DNA from: Burkholderiaceae bacterium
GTDB lineage: Bacteria > Pseudomonadota > Gammaproteobacteria > Burkholderiales > Burkholderiaceae
Direction of reading: 5' to 3'
Length of the DNA: 10,263 nucleotides
Assembly: GCA_025458735.1 (NCBI GenBank)
Contig: JALORV010000029.1
Span: 1-10,263 of the forward strand
Numbering within the stretch: the first letter of the stretch is position 1; each line of letters starts with the position of its first letter. Of the stretch, positions 1 through 5,560 are shown one piece after another. The notes below the pieces were generated by a model that worked only from the letters and a program-made list of their open reading frames with translations, made no database searches and had not been told where the DNA came from. The position numbers and the translations under genes are program-made.

Positions 1-252
1 CGCCATGCGCGTCTGCCATCCGGGTCCCGTTGCCTTCCAGCGCGCTAGCGTGTCTGGAGGCAGTCGCAGCGAAATGGCCAGACGTGCGTTACCGGACTTC
101 GGTCGACCGCGCGGCTTGAGAAGCCGTGTCGCGGCGTTGTCACCAACGAGCCCCGGCAGCACGTCGCGAGCAGGCCGCGCACGCCCGAAGGTGGCATCGA
201 TCCACTCCGGATTCTCCCGCGTCGCTTTCGTTGCCTTAGGATTCCGCTTCAT
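1..252 (-). CDS. brnA: BrnA family antitoxin, C-terminus cut by window edge
   Basis: This is the antitoxin of a BrnT/BrnA type II toxin-antitoxin pair. In the family, BrnA binds and neutralises the ribonuclease toxin BrnT and represses the shared promoter through a C-terminal ribbon-helix-helix DNA-binding domain. Reading leftwards from ATG at 252 gives 84 codons with no stop before the edge. The protein starts MKRNPKATKATREN and has the hallmark RGRPK at about residues 48-52, then a ribbon-like strand ARLAISLRLPPDTLARWKAT, then GPGWQTRM at about 77-83. These last motifs are typical of BrnA, and probably only the last 10-15 residues are missing. The start overlaps the end of brnT by 17 bases, which implies translational coupling. 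The segment between the N-terminus and RGRPK is shorter and less acidic than in many BrnA proteins. The family call is confident. Confidence 0.88.
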   Translation of the reverse strand, partial: MKRNPKATKATRENPEWIDATFGRARPARDVLPGLVGDNAATRLLKPRGRPKSGNARLAISLRLPPDTLARWKATGPGWQTRMA

Positions 253-508
253 ATCGCCTCACCTCACGCCGATTCGCTCTTCTCAGGCTGATTACGTGGA
301 TCTTCCCAGCCCGCGGCGTGAACACAAGTGCATGCAACCTCCCCGCAATGAACCCGAGCGCCTGGAATCGTGGTTCGCCATATTCCTTCCGTAGGTCCTC
401 GGCGATCATCGCGGTATCCCACTCGAACTGCTCCGCGACCTCGAAGGAAATACCGCGGCTGGCGATATTCCGTTGGTTCTTCGCCGGATCGAAGCTGACG
501 TCTGCCAC
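236..508 (-). CDS. brnT: BrnT family ribonuclease toxin
   Basis: This 90-residue protein is a BrnT toxin. The family has a RelE-like fold, cleaves RNA and arrests growth until neutralised by BrnA. Visible signatures are the N-terminal FDPAKNQRNIASRGISFEVA (residues 6-25), matching the family pattern F-D-P-x-K-x-x-x-N-x-x-x-x-G-I-S-F-E-x-A. The central part reads FIAGRLHALVFTPR (53-66), and the basic C-terminal end is HVISLRRANRREVRRYE (71-87), the usual location of family-conserved Arg residues. The start is GTG at 508. An in-frame TAA lies directly upstream and the FDPAK motif sits only five residues in, so no other start keeps the domain. No Shine-Dalgarno sequence is seen, and the start lies almost on the promoter -10 box, so the mRNA may be leaderless. 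The downstream brnA gene overlaps by 17 bases. Length is normal for the family. Confidence 0.9.
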   Translation of the reverse strand: MADVSFDPAKNQRNIASRGISFEVAEQFEWDTAMIAEDLRKEYGEPRFQALGFIAGRLHALVFTPRAGKIHVISLRRANRREVRRYEAES

Positions 509-539
509 TTAGTGTATATACGCTAATACGATGGCTCAA
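509..539 (-). promoter_or_regulatory. brnTA promoter and BrnA operator palindrome
   Basis: An 18-bp palindrome, TTAGTGTAT-ATACGCTAA on the plus strand (509-526), has 8 of 9 arm positions matching. It lies immediately upstream of the brnT GTG. On the minus strand a -35-like TTGAGC (539-534) and a -10-like TACACT (516-511) are 17 bases apart, and the -10 lies inside the palindrome. A palindrome covering the -10 region fits the known autorepression of brnTA operons by BrnA. The promoter assignment is inferred from sequence only. Confidence 0.65.
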
Positions 540-609
540 GATGTGGCCGCGATATCGCAGACCCTACACCGCGACATCCACGGACGATGCGCCCGCAGTT
601 CACTCGTTG

Positions 610-837
610 GCTGCGGCGATATGTGACGTGATTCGACAGAAGCGCCCGCTGTTGCGGCGAGCGCTCAGAGAGGATCGCCACGCTGTGGAGGTATCTGAGC
701 ACCTTCTCGTTGACAGGAAGTCGAGGAGCGTGTTCTCGCCCTGGTCGCGCGCCTCGGCGGCGGCTGACGATCGGAATTCGATGTAGAGCGTGTCGGTATC
801 GTGGAAGCAGGCTATCTTCCGTGTACTTCACGATCAG
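610..837 (-). pseudogene. Frameshifted DUF2283-type gene remnant
   Basis: On the minus strand, 806-717 encodes FHDTDTLYIEFRSS, then about ten residues, then ENTLLDF. From memory this matches the DUF2283 pattern of a short protein with D-T-L-Y-I-E-F and E-N-T-L-L-D. The reading frame is broken on both sides. The likely N-terminal codons (I-V-K-Y, 834-823) are separated from FHDTDT by 16 bases (807-822) that shift the frame. Removing them gives IVKYFHDTDTLYIEF, which looks like a normal N-terminus. After LLDF one base appears to be missing near 715-717, and the frame resumes with VNEKVL and ending near SER (669-661). No ATG is seen at the start; the usual Met position reads CTG. The function of DUF2283 proteins is not established. 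It lies just upstream of brnT on the same strand. The family match rests on a short motif, so the call is moderate. Confidence 0.5.
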
Positions 838-1065
838 ATGACTACGAAACCGATGGCTGTGGTCGTTTGCCTGGAGAACTCGGGCTACGAGGAGGCTCTC
901 GAGCGGCGAAAGCTGTATGCGCTGCTCCCGGATGCCGAGGCAAAGACCAGGGGTCTGCTGCGGGTGATCGACGAGTCCGGCGAGGACTACCTCTACCCGG
1001 CAGGGATGTTCTACAAGGTCGAGTTGCCCGTGGCGGTGCGGCGGGCTGTGTTCCGCGCTGCCTAG
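838..1065 (+). CDS. Conserved small protein of unknown function
   Basis: This ORF encodes a 75-residue soluble protein. It reads MAVVVCLENSGYEEALERRK near the start, then LYALLPDAEA, and then the motif RVIDESGEDYLYPAGMF, followed by KVELPVAVRRAVF. I recall a family of roughly 70-residue proteobacterial proteins with N-x-G-Y-E-x-x-L-E-x-x-K-x-Y and R-V-I-D-E-S-G-E-D-Y-L-Y-P, whose function is unknown. No membrane segment or signal peptide is seen. I chose ATG 838; ATG 853 (70 residues) is an equally possible start, and neither has a good ribosome binding site. The TAG stop (1063-1065) falls within the left inverted repeat of the adjacent IS, so the native C-terminus may have been slightly longer or different. 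It is divergent to the DUF2283 remnant, and the two starts nearly touch. Confidence 0.62.
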   Translation: MTTKPMAVVVCLENSGYEEALERRKLYALLPDAEAKTRGLLRVIDESGEDYLYPAGMFYKVELPVAVRRAVFRAA

Positions 1066-1083
1066 CCGATCTTCGCCGATTCG
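1061..1083 (+). repeat. Left terminal inverted repeat of the IS
   Basis: The 23-bp left end starts CCTAGCCGATCTTCGCCG and pairs with 3000-3022 with one mismatch at the fifth base. It includes the TAG stop codon of the upstream small gene. Confidence 0.85.
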
Positions 1084-1167
1084 CTGATGGTTCGAGCCTG
1101 TTTCGGAGCTGAGCGGATCGCGAGCGCGTTGATTTCGTGGGCGTTGTTCGGCCGCTGAAGCGCGGCA

Positions 1168-2943
1168 ATGTTTCTGCGCGCCACGACCCGCAAGAAGGAC
1201 GGCAAGGTTCACCGCTATTTCTCGGTGGTGGAGAACCGCCGCGTGGCCGGTGGGCGCGTGGTGCAGCGCCATGTGCTGTATCTGGGCGAGATCAACTCCT
1301 CGCAAGAACTGGCTTGGCGGCGCTCGATCGAAGTGATCGAAGACGGCGTCGATGCGCCGCGCACCGTGGCGCTGTTTCCCGAGGATCGGATTGAGGGTCT
1401 GCTGCCCGACGCCTCGATCGTGACGGTGAAGCTTTCGGGAATGCGGCTGCGACGTCCGCGGCAGTGGGGCGCGTGCTGGCTGGCGCTGAGTCTTTGGCAG
1501 CAGCTGGGGCTGCATGAGTTCTTTGCCGCTCGACTGCCGCGCTCCCGTAAAGGCACGCGCTGGGACGGGGTGCTGTGCGTGCTGGTGACGTATCGGCTGA
1601 TCAGCCCGGGCAGCGAGTGGCGGCTGCACCGGGAGTGGTTTGGGCGCACGGCGCTCGGCGATCTGCTCGGCGCGGATGCGGGCTGGGCCGATCCGCATGT
1701 GCTGTATCGGTGTCACGACCGGCTGCTCGAGCACAAGACGGCGCTGTTCAGTCACCTCACGCAGCGCTGGCGCGACCTGTTCAATGCCTCCTACGAGGTG
1801 CTGCTGTACGACCTGACCAGCACGTACTTCGAGTCCGATCCGCCGCTTGATGAGCAGGATAAGCGCCGTCACGGCTACTCGCGCGATCACCGTCCCGACT
1901 GCGTGCAGATCGTGATCGCGCTGATCGTGACGCCCGACGGGCTGCCGATCGCCTACGAAGTGCTGCCCGGCAACACCGGCGATGCCACGACGCTGCGCGC
2001 GTTCCTGGCGAAGATCGAGCATCAGTACGGCAAAGCCCAGCGCATCTGGTGCATGGACCGCGGCATCCCGACCGAGGCGGTGCTCGCCGAGATGCGCGCC
2101 AGCGACCCGCCGATCCAGTATCTGGTCGGCACGCCAAAGGGCCGGCTCAATCGGCTCGAAGCGGCGCTGCTGCTGAAGCCCTGGCGCGAGGCGCGAGAAG
2201 GCGTGAAGGTCAAGCTCCTGCCCGAAGACGGCGAGCTGTACGTCTACGCCGAGAGTCACGACCGCATTGCGAAAGAACGCTCGATGCGCCGGCGATTGCT
2301 GAAATGGCTGTGGGCGCGCCTGGCGCAGCTGCAGGCGATGACGCTGACCCGCGATGCGCTGCTGATGAAGCTCGGCAGTGCGCAGAGCAAGGCCCCCGCC
2401 GCCTGGCGCCTGATCGAGGTGCGGGTCGATGAGCAGAACGCCACGTTCACGTATCGCCTGAACCGCGCGAAGCTCAAGCAGGTCCGGCGTCGCGAGGGGC
2501 GCTACCTGCTGCGCACCAACTTGACCGAGACCGATCCGGTGAAGCTGTGGAACACCTACCTGCAACTGGTGCAGGTCGAAGCCGCGTTCCGCACGCTGAA
2601 GAGCGATCTGGCCATCCGCCCGATCTTCCATCAGCTCGAGTCACGGATAGAAGCGCACGTGTTCGTAGCGTTCCTTGCCTACTGTCTGTACATCACGCTG
2701 ACTCGACAACTGGCAGCACATGCGCCGGGGCTCACCGCGCGCAGCGCGCTGGAGAAGTTCGCCGACGTGCAAATGGTCGATGTGCATCTGCCGACCACCG
2801 ACGGGCGCGAGTTGATCCTGACCCGCTACAGCGAACCCGAGGCCGAACTGCGCCTGTTGCTCGAACGACTGCAGCTCGCCTTGCCCGTACAACCGAAGCC
2901 CCGAATCACCCGCGCCGAACTCTCCACCGCCACCGCCGTGTAG
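1168..2943 (+). CDS. IS1634 family DDE transposase
   Basis: This 591-residue protein is the transposase that cuts and joins the ends of the surrounding IS. It opens MFLRATTRKKDGKVHRYF and has VVQRHVLYLGE at residues 31-41, the N-terminal layout of IS1634 transposases. The likely catalytic triad is visible. The first Asp is in YDLTSTYFE (D215), followed by DGLPIAYEVLPGNTGDATTL (257-276). The second Asp is in CMDRGIP (D297). The Glu is in VQVEAAFRTLKSDL (E471), with the family's downstream R-x-x-K. After the Glu a hydrophobic helix reads EAHVFVAFLAYCLYITLTRQL. No frameshift or internal stop is seen, and length is normal for the family (about 550-600). ATG 1168 was chosen because the conserved N-terminus starts there; its ribosome binding site is weak, as is common for transposases. 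The ORF ends 56 bases before the right inverted repeat. Confidence 0.93.
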   Translation: MFLRATTRKKDGKVHRYFSVVENRRVAGGRVVQRHVLYLGEINSSQELAWRRSIEVIEDGVDAPRTVALFPEDRIEGLLPDASIVTVKLSGMRLRRPRQWGACWLALSLWQQLGLHEFFAARLPRSRKGTRWDGVLCVLVTYRLISPGSEWRLHREWFGRTALGDLLGADAGWADPHVLYRCHDRLLEHKTALFSHLTQRWRDLFNASYEVLLYDLTSTYFESDPPLDEQDKRRHGYSRDHRPDCVQIVIALIVTPDGLPIAYEVLPGNTGDATTLRAFLAKIEHQYGKAQRIWCMDRGIPTEAVLAEMRASDPPIQYLVGTPKGRLNRLEAALLLKPWREAREGVKVKLLPEDGELYVYAESHDRIAKERSMRRRLLKWLWARLAQLQAMTLTRDALLMKLGSAQSKAPAAWRLIEVRVDEQNATFTYRLNRAKLKQVRRREGRYLLRTNLTETDPVKLWNTYLQLVQVEAAFRTLKSDLAIRPIFHQLESRIEAHVFVAFLAYCLYITLTRQLAAHAPGLTARSALEKFADVQMVDVHLPTTDGRELILTRYSEPEAELRLLLERLQLALPVQPKPRITRAELSTATAV

Positions 2944-2999
2944 TGAAGACCTTCAGGCTCTGCCCACGCAGAATCAAGCACTTGCCTTCGACCAACGCT

Positions 3000-3022
3000 C
3001 GAATCGGCGAAGATCGGTTAGG
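3000..3022 (-). repeat. Right terminal inverted repeat of the IS
   Basis: This is the inverted copy of 1061-1083, reading inward CCTAACCGATCTTCGCCG with one mismatch to the left end. It lies 56 bases after the transposase stop. Confidence 0.85.
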
Positions 3023-3276
3023 GTCGATTGGAGTCCTAGCCGGCTTCGACAAGCGGACGTTCCGCGACAGGCGCTTGCAATTGCGACAGCTTTTATCGTG
3101 AGCGACCGACTGCGTCAGGCCTAGTTGGGTCAGGAGCTTAGTGGCCCGGATCCGACAGGTCTAATTGTCAAAGAGCAACGCTACGACAGTACGTGATCAC
3201 GCGGAGTGTGGGCACGCGACATCGAATCGCCCGAAGGTCGTTTAGCGCAGTTCGCGCACGGCTCGCCAACACGGCG
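3023..3276. other. Gene-free stretch between IS and tandem repeats
   Basis: I see no gene with recognisable coding character here on either strand. The stretch holds a partial echo of the IS left end (CCTAGCCGG at 3035-3043) and one stray copy of the 11-bp repeat motif (TGGGCACGCGA at 3209-3219). It may be decayed accessory DNA or the remains of an integration junction. Confidence 0.5.
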
Positions 3277-3320
3277 TGGGCACGAAATGGGCACAGGATG
3301 GGCACGGAATGGGCACAGAT
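3277..3320. repeat. Four 11-bp tandem direct repeats
   Basis: Four head-to-tail units start at 3277, 3288, 3299 and 3310, all beginning TGGGCAC: TGGGCACGAAA, TGGGCACAGGA, TGGGCACGGAA and TGGGCACAGAT. The first seven bases are invariant and the last four vary, always as purines until the final T. A fifth, isolated copy is at 3209-3219. They lie just beyond the terminator of tRNA-fMet. Short direct repeats beside a tRNA resemble arm-type binding sites of tyrosine integrases, but no integrase gene is visible in the window, so this role is only a suggestion. Confidence 0.75.
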
Positions 3321-3329
3321 CCTGATATG

Positions 3330-3356
3330 AAAAAGGGCTTCCTTTCGGAAGCCCTT
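3330..3356 (-). terminator. Intrinsic terminator of the tRNA-fMet gene
   Basis: On the minus strand a perfect 10-bp stem AAGGGCTTCC / GGAAGCCCTT closes a four-base loop (GAAA) and runs into TTTTT. It lies 8 bases after the tRNA CCA end and is a classical Rho-independent terminator. Confidence 0.9.
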
Positions 3357-3364
3357 GATCTGAT

Positions 3365-3441
3365 TGGTAGCGGGGGCAGGATTTGAACCTGCGACCTTCG
3401 GGTTATGAGCCCGACGAGCTGCCAGACTGCTCCACCCCGCA
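3365..3441 (-). tRNA. Initiator tRNA-fMet (anticodon CAT)
   Basis: This 77-nt tRNA has the CCA end encoded. It has initiator features: anticodon CAT in the loop CTCATAA, three consecutive G:C pairs (GGG/CCC) at the base of the anticodon stem, A11:U24 in the D stem, and no Watson-Crick pair at 1:72. The last is U1 facing U72 here, whereas E. coli has C1 and A72. The T arm is GCAGG-TTCAAAT-CCTGC, and the acceptor stem is otherwise fully paired (GCGGGG with CCCCGC). These features separate it from elongator tRNA-Met. It is transcribed in the same direction as the nuo genes and has its own promoter and terminator. Confidence 0.96.
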
Positions 3442-3446
3442 ATCGC

Positions 3447-3475
3447 ATGTTACACGGGCGCGGTCGCCGCCACAA
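3447..3475 (-). promoter_or_regulatory. Probable promoter of tRNA-fMet
   Basis: On the minus strand TTGTGG (3475-3470) and TAACAT (3452-3447) are separated by exactly 17 bases. The -10 box ends only 5 bases before the mature tRNA 5' end, so transcription would begin at or within a couple of bases of the mature end. The assignment rests on sequence similarity to the housekeeping consensus only. Confidence 0.6.
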
Positions 3476-3504
3476 GCACCCGGGCGCAAGCGGCAGCATG
3501 CGGT

Positions 3505-3527
3505 CAGGGCCCGTTTTCCGGACCCTG
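3505..3527 (-). other. Hairpin after the secreted-protein gene
   Basis: In minus-strand RNA, CAGGGUCCG and CGGGCCCUG form a 9-bp stem with one U-G wobble around a GAAAA loop, starting 8 bases after the stop of the upstream gene. There is no U tract after it, so it is either a 3'-end stabilising hairpin or an imperfect terminator. On the plus strand the same wobble becomes a C-A mismatch. Confidence 0.45.
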
Positions 3528-3535
3528 CCTGCCGC

Positions 3536-4021
3536 TCAGCCCCCGCCGCTGCAGGCGGTACCGGTGGTGCACATGCGCGTGCGCAACGAGACGTCTTCCT
3601 GCATCGACTTCTTGTTCTTCTCGATGCGCTGGAGGTCGGCCTGCGTGTAGCAGTACTCGGACGGGAAGCGCGTGCCGACCCTGGTCTGGCTGCGGCAGTA
3701 GACGGTCGACCCGCCGCGCGACTTCTTCTGGTAGCCCGAGGGCGCCTTGAACTCCTCTGCCGCTGCGGCGGGAGCCTCGGTGGCAACGGACGCCGGCCCC
3801 GCCGGCCCCGCGGGCACCGCGGGCACCGCGGGCACCGCGGCCGCGATTGGGGCCGCCTCGGACGCGGACGTCGCCCGGACCGTCGCAGCCTCGGCCTGCA
3901 CCGCGGCCGGAGCTGCGGCCGGAGCTACGGCCGGCGCGGGCGCCGCAGCCGCCACCGGGCTGTGCTCGGCAGCGCCGGCCGGCAGGACGGCAAGGACGAT
4001 CAGCAGCGGGAGGAAACGCAT
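3536..4021 (-). CDS. Small secreted Ala/Pro-rich protein with four-Cys C-terminal domain
   Basis: This 161-residue protein is predicted to be exported. A signal peptide (MRFLPLLIVLAVLPAGAAEHS) probably ends after AGAA near residue 18. Residues about 20-90 are an Ala/Pro/Val-rich linker, including a VPA triplet repeat encoded by 9-bp DNA repeats near 3811-3840. The C-terminal 70 residues form a distinct domain with four cysteines (109, 124, 151, 157): YCRSQTRVGTRFPSEYCYTQADL, then a charged helix QRIEKNKKSMQED, then TRMCTTGTACSGGG. Similar short periplasmic proteins with C-x-x-x-x-x-x-G-x-R-x-x-x-x-x-C are known in gammaproteobacteria as hypothetical proteins. The cysteines may form disulfides. 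ATG 4021 has GAGG nine bases upstream and starts the signal peptide. It lies 89 bases after nuoN on the same strand, but nothing in it links it to complex I. Confidence 0.75.
   Translation of the reverse strand: MRFLPLLIVLAVLPAGAAEHSPVAAAAPAPAVAPAAAPAAVQAEAATVRATSASEAAPIAAAVPAVPAVPAGPAGPASVATEAPAAAAEEFKAPSGYQKKSRGGSTVYCRSQTRVGTRFPSEYCYTQADLQRIEKNKKSMQEDVSLRTRMCTTGTACSGGG
3811..3840. repeat. 9-bp tandem repeat within the secreted-protein linker
   Basis: Three perfect copies of cgggcaccg (3811-3837) plus a partial fourth encode the VPA-VPA-VPA stretch of the linker. Such repeats can change copy number by slippage without shifting the frame. Confidence 0.7.
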
Positions 4022-4110
4022 GACGGTGCGCCTCGGTGTCGATTCTGGGAGGGAAATGATGTCACGTTCGTCGGATGCACGCAGCCGCCCCACCGCGCCT
4101 GCCCGGCGCC

Positions 4111-5556
4111 TCAGGGCACCACCCGCGCGCACAGCGCGAGCAGCAGGCCCGGGTACATGCCGAGCAGCAGCAGCGCGAGTCCGTTCGCGCTCAGCACGAA
4201 CCGGAACGAGCGGCTCGCCTCGATGGCGTCGCGCCGCAGTGGCTCGTCGAAGTACATGAGCTTGACGACGCGCAGGTAGTAGTAGGCGCCGATCACCGAG
4301 AACACCACGGCTGCGACCGCGAGCCACAGCAGGCCGGCGTCGAGCGCCGCCTGGATCACGGCCAGCTTCGCCCAGAAGCCCACGAACGGCGGCACGCCCG
4401 CCATGCTGAACATGATCATCAGCATCACGGCCGCAAACCACGGGCTGCGGGCGTTCAGGCCCCGGAAATCGTCGAGGCGGTCGGCCTCGAACCCGGCGCG
4501 CGACAGCAGCAGGATCATGCCGAAGCCGCCAACCGCCATGATCACGTAGGTGATCGTGTAGTACAGCGCCGCCTCATAGCCCTGGCTGGTGCCGGCCAGG
4601 ATGCCCATGAGGATGAAGCCCACGTGCGAGATCGTGGAGTACGCGAGCATGCGCTTGAGGTTGCTCTGCGCGATCGCCACCACGTTGCCCAAGGCCATCG
4701 AGAGCAGCGCCACCACGACCAGCATGTCCTGCCAGCCGTCGTGCAGGCCCGCAAGCCCTTCGGCCAGCAGCCGGTAGGCGAGCGCGAACGAGGCGAGCTT
4801 CGGTGCGGAGCTCAGGAACAGGGTCACCGGCGTCGGGGCGCCGTGGTAGACGTCGGGCACCCACATGTGGAACGGCACGGCGCCGAACTTGAACGCGACC
4901 CCGACGATGATGAAGGCGAGGCCGAACAGCAGGCCGATCTGGTTAGGGCCGAGGGCCGCCACCGCCTCCCCCACCGGACCGAGCTGCAGCGACCCCGTCA
5001 CGCCGTACACCATCGACATTCCGTAGAGCAGCGCGCCCGAGGCGATCGAACCGAGCACGAAGTACTTGACCGCGGCCTCGGCCGAGACGCCGGAGTCGCG
5101 GTTGTAGGCGACCAGCGCGTACATCGACAGCGAGAGGAGCTCGACGCCGAGGTACAGGGTGATCAGGCTGTTGGCCGACACCAGCACCATGATGCCGAGC
5201 AGCGCGAACAGCCCGAGAACGAAGAACTCGCCCTTGAGCAGCCGCCGCGCGTACAGGTACCCGTAGGAGTACAGGAACACGACCGCGACGGCGCCGTAGG
5301 CGACCACCTTGAGCAGGCTGCCGACCGGGTCCGCGACGTAGGTGCCGTGCCAGGCGACGGTACGCACCTCGACCCCGGTCCGCGCCGTTACCCATGCAGT
5401 CCCCGCGAGCGCCACCAGCGACAGCACGAATGTGACCACGCGGCGCGCGTCGTCGAGGAACAGGTCGACGAGCAGGATCACGCAGATCGCCGACAGCAGG
5501 AAGATCTCGGGTGCGGCGAGCAGGAGATCGAGGCGAGTGATGGTTGCGGGAGTCAT
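4111..5556 (-). CDS. nuoN: NADH-quinone oxidoreductase subunit N
   Basis: NuoN is one of the three antiporter-like, proton-pumping membrane subunits of respiratory complex I. The 481 residues are almost entirely hydrophobic, as expected for about 14 transmembrane helices. Conserved channel residues are present: E139 in LYLGVELLSLSMYAL, K164 in EAAVKYFVLGS, K223 in GVAFKFGAVPFHMWVPDVYHGAPTPVT, K253 in SSAPKLASF, and K397 in FVGFWAKLAVI. The E139, K164, K223, K253 and K397 series matches the known functional residues of E. coli NuoN by position in the motif. ATG 5556 starts MTPATITRL and is preceded by AGGA, though very close. A longer frame continues upstream, but it overlaps nuoM and lacks membrane character. 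Only 4 bases separate it from the nuoM stop. It is the last nuo gene; the next gene on the strand is 89 bases away. Confidence 0.97.
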   Translation of the reverse strand: MTPATITRLDLLLAAPEIFLLSAICVILLVDLFLDDARRVVTFVLSLVALAGTAWVTARTGVEVRTVAWHGTYVADPVGSLLKVVAYGAVAVVFLYSYGYLYARRLLKGEFFVLGLFALLGIMVLVSANSLITLYLGVELLSLSMYALVAYNRDSGVSAEAAVKYFVLGSIASGALLYGMSMVYGVTGSLQLGPVGEAVAALGPNQIGLLFGLAFIIVGVAFKFGAVPFHMWVPDVYHGAPTPVTLFLSSAPKLASFALAYRLLAEGLAGLHDGWQDMLVVVALLSMALGNVVAIAQSNLKRMLAYSTISHVGFILMGILAGTSQGYEAALYYTITYVIMAVGGFGMILLLSRAGFEADRLDDFRGLNARSPWFAAVMLMIMFSMAGVPPFVGFWAKLAVIQAALDAGLLWLAVAAVVFSVIGAYYYLRVVKLMYFDEPLRRDAIEASRSFRFVLSANGLALLLLGMYPGLLLALCARVVP

Positions 5557-5560
5557 GGTC

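Larger units (their letters stand above)
1061..3022 (+). mobile_element. IS1634-type insertion sequence, complete
   Basis: A single transposase gene is bracketed by 23-bp terminal inverted repeats at 1061-1083 and 3000-3022. The left end begins CCTAGCCGATCTTCGCCG, and the right end read inward begins CCTAACCGATCTTCGCCG, with one mismatch in 23 positions. The length of about 1.96 kb fits the IS1634 group of the IS4-like DDE elements. No obvious target duplication is visible: the left flank ends gcgctg and the right flank starts gtcgat. IS1634 relatives can make target duplications of varied length, so an absent short duplication does not prove rearrangement. Transposase and both ends look intact, so the element may be active. 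Confidence 0.88.

Noticed and set aside
710..715. Perfect TTGACA on the plus strand
   Set aside because: No acceptable -10 box lies 16-18 bases downstream (the spacing falls on ttctcg-like sequence).
541..786. 81-residue plus-strand frame
   Set aside because: It has no recognisable motif, has an atypical composition, and lies opposite the DUF2283 remnant whose minus-strand motif is more convincing.
523..2631. 702-residue open frame antisense to the transposase
   Set aside because: It mirrors the high-GC transposase gene, is rich in Arg, Gln and His without domain-like segments, and crosses the IS boundary into unrelated DNA.
3277..3320. Possible CRISPR-like array
   Set aside because: The units are contiguous 11-mers with no spacers, and no cas genes are nearby.
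3242..3499. 85-residue minus-strand frame across the tRNA and repeats
   Set aside because: It runs through the tRNA gene and terminator hairpin and has no coding character.
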